Source: Hyphomicrobiaceae bacterium
GTDB taxonomy: Bacteria; Pseudomonadota; Alphaproteobacteria; Rhizobiales; Devosiaceae
Direction of reading: 5' to 3'
Length of the DNA stretch: 64,000 bases
Assembly: GCA_020638065.1 (NCBI GenBank)
Contig: JACKJG010000002.1
Span: 1-64,000 of the forward strand
Positions 54,186 through 63,442 of this stretch are shown piece by piece (the stretch's first letter is position 1; each line of letters opens with the position of its first letter). The notes beneath the pieces were generated by a model that made no database searches, had not been told where the DNA came from, and was given only the letters and a program-made list of their open reading frames with translations. A program made the position numbers and the translations under genes.

Positions 54186-54707
54186 ATGAGCTGGACAGAC
54201 GAACGCGTTGAACTTCTCAAAAAGCTCTGGATGGAAGGCCTTAGCGCAAGTCAGATTGCGGGTGAACTCGGCGAAGGGGTCACGCGCAACGCGGTGATCG
54301 GCAAGGTGCATCGCCTCAAGCTGACCGGCCGGGCAAAACCCGCCACCTCGACGGCGCGCCCACGCGCGGCCAATCGTGCCCCGCGCAGATCGTCCGGCGG
54401 CTCAGCGGGCGGTGTGCGGCGGCGGCCAAGCGTGACCACCAATGTGATTGGCGCGACGGCGCTGAAGGCCGAGGTTTCGACGGAAATTCTCAACGAAGTC
54501 GATGCTTTGCGGGAGCAGGAATTGTTCATTCCGGTCGAGGAGCGGCTTACGCTGCTGCAATTGACCGAAAAGACCTGCAAATGGCCGATCGGTGACCCGC
54601 TGGCAGAGGATTTCTACTTTTGCGGCCGGGACAGCAAGGAAGACGCACCCTACTGCGAGTTTCATTCGCGCAAAGCCTATCATCAGATGGACAAGCGCAA
54701 ACGCTGA
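54186..54707 (+). CDS. gcrA: Cell-cycle regulator GcrA
   Basis: The 173-residue protein starts with the strongly conserved GcrA DNA-binding domain (WTDERVELLKKLWMEGLSAS, then TRNAVIGKVHRLKL). A basic, low-complexity linker and the C-terminal sigma-70-binding region (TCKWPIGDP, FCGRDS, YCEFHSRKAY) follow. GcrA activates transcription at promoters with methylated GANTC sites. It is found only in Alphaproteobacteria, which supports the taxonomic call. Confidence 0.96.
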   Translation: MSWTDERVELLKKLWMEGLSASQIAGELGEGVTRNAVIGKVHRLKLTGRAKPATSTARPRAANRAPRRSSGGSAGGVRRRPSVTTNVIGATALKAEVSTEILNEVDALREQELFIPVEERLTLLQLTEKTCKWPIGDPLAEDFYFCGRDSKEDAPYCEFHSRKAYHQMDKRKR

Positions 54708-54735
54708 ACCGCGCTTTCAGACGTTCGGAATTGAG

Positions 54736-54769
54736 GCCCGTGGCGCTGAGGCGCTGCGGGCTTTCCTCT
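54736..54769 (+). terminator. Probable terminator after gcrA
   Basis: GCCCG-TG-GCGC-TGAG-GCGC-TG-CGGGC forms a stem with one internal mismatch pair and is followed by TTTCCTCT. It lies in the 74-bp convergent gap between gcrA and phoB and could stop transcription from the gcrA side. Confidence 0.55.
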
Positions 54770-54781
54770 ATCGGCGAATGA

Positions 54782-55480
54782 TTATTTGGCCGCGAATTGC
54801 TCGTCGAACGAGTATCCGGCACCGCGCACCGTGCGGATTGGGTCTTGTTGCCGGCCGCGATTGATGGCCTTGCGCAGACGGCCCACATGCACATCGACTG
54901 TGCGCTCATCGACATAGACATCCGAACCCCAGACGCGATCGAGCAATTGCTCACGGGAATAGACGCGCCCCGGATTGCCCATCAGGTGCTCGAGAAGCCG
55001 GTACTCGGTCGGGCCGAGCTGCAATTCACGTCCGGCGCGACGGACCCGGTGGCTGATCCGGTCCAGTTCGAGGTCTCCGGCACGCAGCGAGGTCGATACC
55101 AGATCGGGATTCGAACGGCGCAACAGGGCTTTGACGCGCGCGGTGAATTCATGCACCGAGAACGGTTTGACGATGTAATCGTCAGCCCCTGTTTGCAGGC
55201 CGCGGATACGGTCTTCTTCCTGCCCGCGAGCGGTGAGCATGATAATCGGCACGGCAGCCGTTTCCCGCCGGATGCGCAAGCGTTTGCAGACCTCGATGCC
55301 GGATATGCTGGGGAGCATCCAGTCCAATACGATCAGGTCCGGCGTGGATTCACGCGTCAGATCGAGCGCTTCATCGCCAGATTCGGTGCAGGTGACGGAA
55401 AAACCTTCTGCTTCCAGATTGTAGCGCAACATCAGCGCGACATCAGGCTCATCTTCCACCAAGAGTATGCGCGCGGTCAC
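54782..55480 (-). CDS. phoB: Phosphate response regulator PhoB
   Basis: The 232-residue OmpR-type regulator has the phosphorylated Asp53 in VLDWMLP, ILLVEDEPDVA at the N-terminus and KPFSVHEF near residue 107, followed by a winged-helix output domain with VDERTVDVHVGRLRKAI. PhoR phosphorylates it under low phosphate, and it then binds Pho boxes such as the one before pstS. It is the last gene of the phoR-pst-phoU-phoB run. Confidence 0.97.
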   Translation of the reverse strand: MTARILLVEDEPDVALMLRYNLEAEGFSVTCTESGDEALDLTRESTPDLIVLDWMLPSISGIEVCKRLRIRRETAAVPIIMLTARGQEEDRIRGLQTGADDYIVKPFSVHEFTARVKALLRRSNPDLVSTSLRAGDLELDRISHRVRRAGRELQLGPTEYRLLEHLMGNPGRVYSREQLLDRVWGSDVYVDERTVDVHVGRLRKAINRGRQQDPIRTVRGAGYSFDEQFAAK

Positions 55481-55510
55481 GTTTCAATTCCCGGTCATGT
55501 CAGGCTGCAA

Positions 55511-56212
55511 TCAGGCGCGGTCGCGACGCAGCTCGATTTCATCGATCAGGTTCTCGCCGGTCTGGATGTAGAAGGCCGCTTCGACGATGTTGGTCGCGTG
55601 GTCGCCGGCACGTTCGAGATTCTTTGCACAGAACAGCAGGTGCGTGCAGTCGGTGATGTTGCGCGGGTCTTCCATCATGTAGGTGAGGAATTCGCGGAAC
55701 AGAGACATGTAAAGCGCGTCGACCTCTTCGTCCTTTTCGCAAATGCGAATGGCGTCATCGATCTCAAGCGCGGTTACGTTCTGCAGCGCAGCGGACACCT
55801 GGGTCAGCACCATGTCGGACATGTGCCGGACCCCGGAATAGAGCTGCGGCGAGATGTGCTGATCGGAAATCTGCAGGGTGCGGCGGGCGATGCTTTTGGC
55901 CATGTCGCCGATCCGCTCAAGATCTGTGGCGACATGGATCGAGGCCACGATGCGCCTGAGGTCGGAGGCCATCGGCTGACGGCGGGCGATCATCGAGACC
56001 GCCATTTCGTCGAGGCCGCGCTGCTTGTCGTCGATGTCCTTGTCGTTCTGAATCACGATCTGCGCGAGATCGTGATCGACGCGCACCAGCGCGCTTGTCG
56101 CTTCGCTGATGGCCTGTTCGACCATGCCGCCCATCTCGGTGATGTGGCGGGTCAGGTGCGTGAGTTCCTCTTCATAGGAGCTCACAATATGTTCGGATCT
56201 TGCTTGAACCAT
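55511..56212 (-). CDS. phoU: Phosphate signalling protein PhoU
   Basis: The 233-residue all-helical protein has the two PhoU repeats (ARRQPMASDLRRIVASIHVATDLERIGD and a second with NLERAGDHATNIVEA) bearing the ExxxD metal-binding motif. It relays the state of the Pst transporter to PhoR and damps the Pho response. The start at 56212 (MVQARSEHIV) is chosen over an unconserved longer frame. It sits between pstB and phoB. Confidence 0.96.
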   Translation of the reverse strand: MVQARSEHIVSSYEEELTHLTRHITEMGGMVEQAISEATSALVRVDHDLAQIVIQNDKDIDDKQRGLDEMAVSMIARRQPMASDLRRIVASIHVATDLERIGDMAKSIARRTLQISDQHISPQLYSGVRHMSDMVLTQVSAALQNVTALEIDDAIRICEKDEEVDALYMSLFREFLTYMMEDPRNITDCTHLLFCAKNLERAGDHATNIVEAAFYIQTGENLIDEIELRRDRA

Positions 56213-56243
56213 TTGATTTTCTCTTGATGAGATGCGGCGGCGA

Positions 56244-57074
56244 TCAGCCAAAGCGGCCGGTGATGTAGTCTTGAGTCTTCTGCTCTTTGGGATTGGTGAA
56301 TATCTGTTCGGTATCACCGGTCTCAATGAGTTTGCCGAGATGGAAAAAGGCCGTCTTCTGGCTGACACGGGCGGCCTGTTGCATGGAGTGAGTCACAATC
56401 ACGATAGTGAAGTTTTCCCTCAATTCGTCGATGAGTTCCTCGATGATGGCAGTCGCGATCGGGTCGAGTGCCGAACAGGGTTCGTCCATCAACAGAACCT
56501 CGGGCCTCGTGGCAATCGCACGGGCAATGCACAAGCGCTGCTGCTGCCCGCCGCTGAGGCCGGTGCCCGGCTGATCGAGCCGGTCCTTGACCTCTTCGAA
56601 CAGGCCCGCCCGCTGCAACGAGCTCACGACAATCTCATCAAGCTCGGCCTTGTTCTTGGTCATGCCGTGAATACGCGGACCATAAGCCACGTTCTGGTAG
56701 ATCGTTTTGGGGAACGGATTAGGCTTCTGGAATACCATGCCGACACGTGCGCGCAGTTCGACCACATCCAGGTCGGGGCGATTGATATCTTCCCCATCCA
56801 GTTCGACCACGCCGGACACACGGCAGCCGTCGATTGTGTCGTTCATGCGGTTGATGCAGCGCAGAAACGTCGATTTGCCGCAACCGGACGGACCGATGAA
56901 CGATGTCACCGAGCGATCGGGAATATCGATCGACACGTCAAACATGGCCTGTTTTTCACCATAGAACACGCTGACGTCGCGGGTCGAAACACGAATCCGC
57001 TTGCCGGGATCAGAGGTGCCCGGCGCCGGAGTGCTCTTTGCCGTTTCTGCCGTTTTGTCTTGAACAATGTCCAT
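56244..57074 (-). CDS. pstB: Phosphate ABC transporter ATP-binding protein
   Basis: The 276-residue ATPase energises phosphate import. It shows Walker A GPSGCGKST, the signature LSGGQQQRLCIARA, Walker B LLMDEPCSALDP and the PstB-type FQKPNPFP. ATG at 57074 has GAGG upstream; a GTG at 57125 overlapping the pstA stop (GTGA) is an equally possible coupled start that would add 17 residues. It partners with PstA and PstC. Confidence 0.96.
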   Translation of the reverse strand: MDIVQDKTAETAKSTPAPGTSDPGKRIRVSTRDVSVFYGEKQAMFDVSIDIPDRSVTSFIGPSGCGKSTFLRCINRMNDTIDGCRVSGVVELDGEDINRPDLDVVELRARVGMVFQKPNPFPKTIYQNVAYGPRIHGMTKNKAELDEIVVSSLQRAGLFEEVKDRLDQPGTGLSGGQQQRLCIARAIATRPEVLLMDEPCSALDPIATAIIEELIDELRENFTIVIVTHSMQQAARVSQKTAFFHLGKLIETGDTEQIFTNPKEQKTQDYITGRFG

Positions 57075-57121
57075 TGGTTTAGCCTCTTGGCGATCTGTTT
57101 GGCGGTCTTTGACTTGAGTGG

Positions 57122-58489
57122 TCACCGGCGTTTTTCCAGTCGGGTTCTGAGAACGATGGCGATGGCATTGAGCACGATCATCAGTCCCAATAGCACAATA
57201 ATGGCGGCCGATGTTCTTGCTTCGAAGAAGTGGCGGTTCTCATTGGCCTGCCACAGGTAAATCTGAACCGGCAACGCCGTCGCTGAATCGAGCGGTGACG
57301 CGGGAATGTTGGCGATAAAGGCGTTCATTCCGATGAGCAGCAACGGTGCGGTTTCGCCCAGGGCCTGCGCCACACCAATAATGGTGGCGGTCAGAATGCC
57401 CGGGAAGGTGAGTGGCAGCACATGGTGGAAGACGGTCTGGTTGCGTGATGCGCCAAGTCCAAGCGCCGCCTGGCGCAGGGATGGCGGTACCGCGCGCAGG
57501 GAGGAGCGCGTGGCGATAATGATTGTTGGAAGTGTCATCAGGGTCAAAACCAGACCACCGACGAGCGGCGCTGAGCGCGGCAGGCCAAAATAGTTGATGA
57601 ACACCGCCGCGCCAAGCAGACCGAACACGATGGACGGAACGGCGGCAAGGTTGTTGATGTTGACCTCGATCAGGTCGGTCCAGCGGTTCTTGGGCGCAAA
57701 TTCCTCGAGATAGACGGCGCTGGCCACCCCGATGGGCACGGCCAGAACGATCACCACCATCATCATGTAGAGCGAGCCCATGAAGGCACCGGCCAGGCCC
57801 GCCGAGGCAGGTGCTGAACGCGAATCCACATTGGTGAAGATATGTGTGGCGAAATCGAATGTGATGTCGCCGTCCGCCAGAAGCTGATCGGCCAGATCGC
57901 GCGAGCTGCGCGACAATTGCTGGCGTTCATCGGGCAGGTCCCGGGCTAGTTTGCCTTTGACCCAATTATCGGCGTCAGCGGACGCCAGCAGAGTAACCGG
58001 AACGGTCTGACCCAGCAATGAAGGGTCTTCGACATACATGTCGCGCAGTTTGAAGCGCGCCGAGCTGGTGATTATCGCAAGAATATCGCGCTTTTCAGCG
58101 TCGGTATCTGGCGCGACATCACGCACGGTCTGCTCGACGATCGCGTTCCAGTTGGAAAGCGTAACCTGTCGCTGCCAGGCCAGATCCTGTTGCCGGTAAT
58201 CTGCATCTGATTGTCCGGCCTCCTGGACGGGCCGGGGGCCACCCTTGATGATGTCGGGATCGAAATAGACCTGGGTATGCAGATTTGCCTGCCAAAACGC
58301 CGGCAGGCCCTTGGTGAGCATGATGGAGAACAGGATCGCGACAAATCCCAGAGCCACGAGAATGGCCACCAGCCCCATGGACTTGAAAATGGTTTCCTGG
58401 CGGTGTCGCCGGCCGAGACTCTGGTGAACCAGTTCACGAACGTTTTTGCCGGACGGCAGAGCTTCGCCGGATGCGGTAATGTCTGACAT
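57122..58489 (-). CDS. pstA: Phosphate ABC transporter permease PstA, extended form
   Basis: The 455-residue membrane permease is longer than the 280-300 residue enterobacterial PstA. The extra part is a periplasmic domain of about 180 residues between the first and second membrane helices (roughly residues 60-230), typical of the alphaproteobacterial form (DUF3333). The transport domain carries the EAA-like loop ALGASRNQTVFHHVLP. It pairs with PstC to form the channel. Confidence 0.94.
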   Translation of the reverse strand: MSDITASGEALPSGKNVRELVHQSLGRRHRQETIFKSMGLVAILVALGFVAILFSIMLTKGLPAFWQANLHTQVYFDPDIIKGGPRPVQEAGQSDADYRQQDLAWQRQVTLSNWNAIVEQTVRDVAPDTDAEKRDILAIITSSARFKLRDMYVEDPSLLGQTVPVTLLASADADNWVKGKLARDLPDERQQLSRSSRDLADQLLADGDITFDFATHIFTNVDSRSAPASAGLAGAFMGSLYMMMVVIVLAVPIGVASAVYLEEFAPKNRWTDLIEVNINNLAAVPSIVFGLLGAAVFINYFGLPRSAPLVGGLVLTLMTLPTIIIATRSSLRAVPPSLRQAALGLGASRNQTVFHHVLPLTFPGILTATIIGVAQALGETAPLLLIGMNAFIANIPASPLDSATALPVQIYLWQANENRHFFEARTSAAIIVLLGLMIVLNAIAIVLRTRLEKRR

Positions 58490-58491
58490 GG

Positions 58492-59868
58492 CTATTCGTA
58501 CTGCTCCCGGAATCTGCGAACGATGTAGAGGGCAACCACGTTCAGCAACAATGTCATCGCGAACAGGGTCAGGCCCAAGGCAAACGCCACCAGCGATTGC
58601 GGGCTTGTGAAGTCGGCATCACCGGTCAGCTGATTGACGATGGTCACTGTGACCGTCGATACCGGTTCAGCGGGGTTGAGACGCAGGACCGGGCTGTTGC
58701 CGGCGGCAAGCACCACGATCATGGTTTCACCGATCGCGCGGCTGGTCGCCAGAAGTACGGCGCCGACAATGCCCGGCAGCGCGGCCGGCACAAGCACGTT
58801 GACGATGGTCTCGGATTTGGTGGCACCGAGGCCAAGCGAGCCGTCGCGCATGGCGTTGGGGACCTGGTGCAGAATGTCTTCGGACAGCGAGGAGATGAAG
58901 GGAATGATCATGATCCCCATCACCACGCCAGCCGTCAGAGCACTGGTTGCGCGGATATCAATGCCGATCAGATCGCCCGCAGATGACAGGAAGGGACCAA
59001 CCGTCACCAGAGCAAAAAAGCCATAGACGATGGTCGGGATGCCCGCGAGCACTTCGATGATCGGTTTCACGACGTTGCGGACACGATAATCGGCATATTG
59101 CGAAAGGTAGATGGCCGACATCAGCCCCACGGGAATGGCCACGAGCATGGCAATGCCCGACACCATGATCGTGCCCCAGAGCAGCGGAAGCAGACCATAC
59201 TCACCCACTGCATCAGAGCCGGTGCTCTGGAAGCGCGGGTTCCATGATGTCCCGAAGAAGAAATCGAGCGGCTGGACGAAGCTGAAGAATTGCAGCGCGT
59301 CAGCGATGAGCGACAGCGCGATGCCCAGCGTCGTCAGAATGGCGATGGCCGAGCAGGCAATGAGGCCGATGCGGATCGCCAGTTCAACCTCGTTGCGGGC
59401 GCGGAAACGCTTCGCGATGCGGCTGCGCGCCCAGAGCAGACCCAAAAGACCCATTCCAGCGGCGGCGGCCAGAACCCCAAGCGTGATCAGGGTGCGGAAC
59501 TGGTTGTAGGCCTCGGCGGCCTTGGCTTCGACCGGATCGGCCTGGCCAACCACGCCAAATCCGCTGGCAATCGATTTGACGCGCTGGATCGCGCTGGTCA
59601 CCTCGCCCTGTGCCAGGGAAGAGGTTTCAGGCGGCAGCTGCGAAATGATGTAATTGTCGGAGGCGGACCTGGCGAAAAGAGCCCAGAGCCCAAACACGAC
59701 CAGCGCCGGCAAAAGCGCCCAGATGGCAACGAAGGCGCCGTGATAGACCGGCCGCGAATGCATGCTTTCGCCTTCGGCTGCGGCAAGCTTTTTGCTGCGA
59801 GACCAACCCATCTGGTAGGAAAGACCGAGCAAAACCAGGAGCAGCGCGGCGATAAACAATGCGTTCAT
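58492..59868 (-). CDS. pstC: Phosphate ABC transporter permease PstC, extended form
   Basis: The 458-residue permease again exceeds the usual ~320 residues. Its extra part is an N-terminal helix and a periplasmic segment before the transport domain. The EAA-like loop is LGLGATKSETIVNVLVP. It is 2 bp upstream of pstA, so both are made together. A strong stem-loop lies between it and pstS. Confidence 0.94.
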   Translation of the reverse strand: MNALFIAALLLVLLGLSYQMGWSRSKKLAAAEGESMHSRPVYHGAFVAIWALLPALVVFGLWALFARSASDNYIISQLPPETSSLAQGEVTSAIQRVKSIASGFGVVGQADPVEAKAAEAYNQFRTLITLGVLAAAAGMGLLGLLWARSRIAKRFRARNEVELAIRIGLIACSAIAILTTLGIALSLIADALQFFSFVQPLDFFFGTSWNPRFQSTGSDAVGEYGLLPLLWGTIMVSGIAMLVAIPVGLMSAIYLSQYADYRVRNVVKPIIEVLAGIPTIVYGFFALVTVGPFLSSAGDLIGIDIRATSALTAGVVMGIMIIPFISSLSEDILHQVPNAMRDGSLGLGATKSETIVNVLVPAALPGIVGAVLLATSRAIGETMIVVLAAGNSPVLRLNPAEPVSTVTVTIVNQLTGDADFTSPQSLVAFALGLTLFAMTLLLNVVALYIVRRFREQYE

Positions 59869-59932
59869 GATCTTGCCCCTGTTGCGCCACGCGATTTGAA
59901 AGAAGCGGCGTCATTTATCGGTTTTGCTGCAG

Positions 59933-59955
59933 GGCCCCGGCCGATGGCCGGGACC
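59933..59955 (-). other. GC-rich stem-loop between pstS and pstC
   Basis: On the minus-strand RNA, GGTCCCGGCC and GGCCGGGGCC pair over 10 bp (one G-U) around a 3-nt ATC loop. No T-run follows, so it is not a simple terminator. Its place in the 113-bp gap suggests it stabilises pstS mRNA or lowers expression of the downstream genes, as seen for other binding-protein operons. Confidence 0.6.
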
Positions 59956-59981
59956 CCGGGAATTGTGCGTCAGAAGGCCGA

Positions 59982-61013
59982 TTACGGCTGGTACTGAACG
60001 CCGTTGTTGAAGTTGTCCAGCTGCGAGGCGAGGAAGTCGCTGGAAGCAGGAACCAGGCCGGCTTCTTCAAGCGTTCCGCCCTGGCCGGCCATTTCGTCCG
60101 ACAGGAAGAAGGCAACATATTCGCTGATGCCCGGGACCACGCCAATGTGCTCACCCTTGACGTAGAACTGCAGCGGGCGGGAGACCGGATAGTCGCCGGC
60201 AGCGATGGATTCCAGCGTCGGCACGATGCCGTTGACGGTGGCAACCTTGAGCGTGTCGCGGTTGTTCTCGTAGAAGCTCAGGCCGAACACGCCGACCGCA
60301 GCAGGGTTGGCCTGCAGACGGGCGAGAGTTTCGGTGTAGTCGCCGGAGATTTCAACGACCACGTCCTGACGCAGGGTCAGGCAAGCGGCTTCCATGTCGT
60401 CGTCGGACATTTCAGGCAGACCGGCAGCTTCACAACCGTCTTCAAGAACGTTGTTGTCGAACACTTCACGGGTGCCGTGATTGGTGCCCGGAACGGCAAC
60501 GAAGATTTCCTGATCCGGAAGGGAGGGATCAATTTGGTTCCAGTTGGTGTAGGGATTGTCGACCATTGCGCCATCGACCGGAACCTTGGCCGCGATGGCC
60601 TTGTAGATGTATTCCGGGGTCAGAGCGAAGTCGCCCTCATTGATGCCCGTCGCGAAGACGATGCCATCGTAACCAAAGACGATTTCACGGATATCCATGA
60701 CACCGTTGGTGTGGCAGGCGTCGAGTTCGGATTGCTTCATCTTGGACGACGAATTGGCGATATCGATCGTGTCTTCGCCGACACCTTCACAAACGAGACG
60801 CTTGCCGGTGCCCGAACCGCCGCTGGCAACGTTGGGCGGATTGAATTCGGGGAACGCATTGCCGAATTCTTCGGCAACGATCGAAGCAAACGGCAGAACG
60901 GTGGAGGAACCGGCGATCTGGATGGTGTCGCGAGCCTGAGCCGGCGCCGTGGCGGCGACGAGCGAGGTGGCGAGCAAACCAATGGCGGCACCTTTGAGAA
61001 GTGCGGATTTCAT
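59982..61013 (-). CDS. pstS: Phosphate-binding periplasmic protein PstS
   Basis: The 343-residue protein has a clear signal peptide (MKSALLKGAAIGLLATSL, cleaved near AQA-RD) and the phosphate-site motifs AGSSTVLPFA and SGGSGTGKR. It delivers phosphate to PstCAB in the periplasm. ATG at 61013 follows AAAGGGAG. Expression should be strongly PhoB-dependent through the Pho box upstream. Confidence 0.96.
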   Translation of the reverse strand: MKSALLKGAAIGLLATSLVAATAPAQARDTIQIAGSSTVLPFASIVAEEFGNAFPEFNPPNVASGGSGTGKRLVCEGVGEDTIDIANSSSKMKQSELDACHTNGVMDIREIVFGYDGIVFATGINEGDFALTPEYIYKAIAAKVPVDGAMVDNPYTNWNQIDPSLPDQEIFVAVPGTNHGTREVFDNNVLEDGCEAAGLPEMSDDDMEAACLTLRQDVVVEISGDYTETLARLQANPAAVGVFGLSFYENNRDTLKVATVNGIVPTLESIAAGDYPVSRPLQFYVKGEHIGVVPGISEYVAFFLSDEMAGQGGTLEEAGLVPASSDFLASQLDNFNNGVQYQP

Positions 61014-61132
61014 GGAAGTCTCCCTTTCAGAGATTGGGCCTTGGCCCGTTTTGGCCGCGCGGCGGCGAAACCCTTTTTGCTTCGCAGCAAAACTGCACCC
61101 CGCGACGTTGAGCGGGGGCACGCTATGAAACC

Positions 61133-61176
61133 TGCCTGAAAGGTTTTATGACGGTTTATTGAAACTTATGTGACAT
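61133..61176 (-). promoter_or_regulatory. Tandem Pho box upstream of pstS
   Basis: On the minus strand four 11-bp units follow in register: ATGTCACATAA (61176-61166), GTTTCAATAAA (61165-61155), CCGTCATAAAA (61154-61144) and a weaker CCTTTCAGGCA (61143-61133). All keep TCA at the same place, matching the PhoB consensus of CTGTCAT direct repeats with 11-bp spacing. It lies 120-163 bp before pstS. Confidence 0.78.
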
Positions 61177-61246
61177 GAATTTTGTCATAAAAACAGCTGC
61201 TTAAATAGCTGTCTAGCAAGTCCTGTGACCGAAAAGGCGCCGTTTA

Positions 61247-62473
61247 TTAACGCGGCAGGAAGACCGCAACGCGGGTCCCAAGTCCGAGTTTCGACCTGAT
61301 TGCGAGCTCGCCGCGATGGCGCTGCACGATGTGCTTGACGATGGCGAGACCGAGGCCGGTGCCCTTCTTTTTGCGGCTTGTTTCAGCGTCGACGCGATAG
61401 AAACGCTCGGTGAGCCGGGGGACATGTTCTTCCGCGACGCCCGGTCCGTAATCGACGATGGCCACCTCGTATCCGTCAACCGATCCGGACCGTGCCGGTT
61501 TGAGCGTCACGTCGATCTTGTGGCCGCTGGCGCCATACTTCACGGCATTTTCGACCAGATTTAGAAAGACCTGATAAAGTTCGTCGTGATCACCGGGCAC
61601 GCGGGCCTCTTCGGTCTGGTTCTCGAAGGCAATGGTGACGCCCGCATCCTCAGTCTGGGATTGGAGGCCTTCGATGACCTCGTTGACGATTCCACCCAGT
61701 TCAGCTTCCCCCGAGGGCTTGAGATGCTGCCGCAACTCGATTCGTGACAGCGACATCAGGTCTTCAATCAGGTTGGACATGCGTTCCGCCTGGGACCGCA
61801 TGATCAGGAGAAACCGTTCTCGCGCCTCCTCGTCCTTGGCGGCAGGCCCCAGAAGGGTGTCGATAAAGCCGATGACCGAAGTCAGCGGCGTGCGCAATTC
61901 GTGACTGGCATTGGCGATGAAGTCGACGCGCATGGTTTCAGTGCGGCGCTGCTCGGTCTGGTTTTCCATGACCACCAGCAACAGATCGCGTTGATGGGGT
62001 GGGGCGCCGACCTGAAACGGCGCCACCGCTGCGCGATACCATTGGTGATTGCCGCCGGTCTGTTGGAATTCGGTGGTTTCGGGCAATCGCGTCTGCTGAG
62101 CGATCTCGATGGTTTCCTGAAAGGCGGGATGGCGGATGGCGTAGAAGATGGGCTCGCCGACCCCGGCACGCGGGACCAGACCGGACGCGGCAAGATTGCG
62201 GTGAATGATGTTGCCGCGCCAGTCGAGAATGAAGCATGGCGCGACCATAGCGTCGGAGATGGCACGCATCACCTCATCTTCCTCGCCCTCGTGACCATCG
62301 ACGTTAACGAATCCGGCATCCACCGCTCCCGAACGGCGGGCCACGATCATGATCAGGTAGAGAACAAGGACATAAAACGCGGTTTCACCCAGACTCAGAC
62401 GTCCGAACGCCGCCAGCAGCAGGAGCAGGACGGACGCGGAAGCAAGAACGATGTAGGCGCGCTTGATTTTCAT
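61247..62473 (-). CDS. phoR: Phosphate sensor histidine kinase PhoR
   Basis: The 408-residue kinase has one or two N-terminal membrane helices, a PAS-like domain (around residues 75-180), the H-box FIANASHELRTPLTSV, the N-box LVENAVKYG and the G-box KKKGTGLGLAIVKHI. It phosphorylates PhoB when PhoU and Pst signal low phosphate. ATG at 62473 (MKIKRAY) starts just before the membrane helix and is preferred over an upstream frame. Confidence 0.95.
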   Translation of the reverse strand: MKIKRAYIVLASASVLLLLLAAFGRLSLGETAFYVLVLYLIMIVARRSGAVDAGFVNVDGHEGEEDEVMRAISDAMVAPCFILDWRGNIIHRNLAASGLVPRAGVGEPIFYAIRHPAFQETIEIAQQTRLPETTEFQQTGGNHQWYRAAVAPFQVGAPPHQRDLLLVVMENQTEQRRTETMRVDFIANASHELRTPLTSVIGFIDTLLGPAAKDEEARERFLLIMRSQAERMSNLIEDLMSLSRIELRQHLKPSGEAELGGIVNEVIEGLQSQTEDAGVTIAFENQTEEARVPGDHDELYQVFLNLVENAVKYGASGHKIDVTLKPARSGSVDGYEVAIVDYGPGVAEEHVPRLTERFYRVDAETSRKKKGTGLGLAIVKHIVQRHRGELAIRSKLGLGTRVAVFLPR

Positions 62474-62572
62474 GGATTGCAGAATCCTATCATTTGCACC
62501 CGATGGAAAAGGCGTGTCAGTGTCAAGCCCACAGGTTTTTGCGGTTAGAGGCCGCACCAGACAAAGGACAGA

Positions 62573-63442
62573 ATGTTGAATCTCGAAGACGCGATCGCCC
62601 AGTTCGATATCGATAACCCCGAACTTCCCGGGGTAATAACGGAGGCGGCATTCAAGTCGGGCGGCTATCCGTTCGAAAAACCCATGAAATCGAAGGCCTA
62701 TGAGCAGCGGCTACATGCCTTGCAGGTAGAGCTGGTCAAACTGCAAAAGGACATGCTCGCCAGCGGCAAGCGTCTGGTTGTCGTGTTCGAAGGACGCGAC
62801 GCCGCGGGCAAAGGCGGAACCATCAAGCGCTACGCGCAATATCTCAACCCACGCAATACGCATATTGTTGCACTTCCAAAGCCATCGGACCGCGAGATGC
62901 GGCAATGGTATTTCCAGCGCTATGCAGAACAATTGCCGGCCGAGGGCGAAACGGCGCTGTTCGACCGGTCCTGGTACAATCGCGCAGTGGTGGAACCGGT
63001 GATGGGATTTTGCACGCCGGCCCAGACCAAGGCGTTCTTGTCCGATGTGCCGCAATTCGAGCAGATGATCGTCGATGACGGAATCATCCTGGTCAAGTTC
63101 TGGCTCAACATCGGACAGGCCATGCAGATTGTCAGGTTTCACGCCCGGCGCCATGATCCCTTGAAGGAATGGAAGCTGTCACCGGTCGATCTCAGGGCAC
63201 TCGGCAAATGGGATGAATATGGCCATGCCCGCAACGAAATGCTCGACAAGAGCGATAACCTGTTCGCGCCGTGGACGGTCATTCGCGCCAACGACAAGAA
63301 GCGGGCGCGGCTGGCCGTGATGCGGCATGTGCTCGAACGCATGGACTATGAAGGCAAGGAACTCGATGACAGCACACGCCCCGAACCGGGCCTCGTCATG
63401 AGTGCGGAAGAATTCCTGCGGGAAGGCGGCGCCAACAGCTAG
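62573..63442 (+). CDS. ppk2: Polyphosphate kinase 2
   Basis: The 289-residue protein is a PPK2, which moves phosphate between polyphosphate and nucleoside diphosphates. It has the P-loop FEGRDAAGKGGTIKR, the lid-region REMRQWYFQRY and LFDRSWYNRAVVEPVM. Its place opposite phoR fits a role in phosphate storage. An AAAGGA ribosome site precedes the ATG. It overlaps the convergent dehydrogenase gene by 4 bp. Confidence 0.94.
   Translation: MLNLEDAIAQFDIDNPELPGVITEAAFKSGGYPFEKPMKSKAYEQRLHALQVELVKLQKDMLASGKRLVVVFEGRDAAGKGGTIKRYAQYLNPRNTHIVALPKPSDREMRQWYFQRYAEQLPAEGETALFDRSWYNRAVVEPVMGFCTPAQTKAFLSDVPQFEQMIVDDGIILVKFWLNIGQAMQIVRFHARRHDPLKEWKLSPVDLRALGKWDEYGHARNEMLDKSDNLFAPWTVIRANDKKRARLAVMRHVLERMDYEGKELDDSTRPEPGLVMSAEEFLREGGANS

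Noticed and set aside
54797..56227. A 476-residue plus-strand frame across phoB and phoU
   Set aside because: Antisense shadow; both minus-strand genes are full-length with all motifs.
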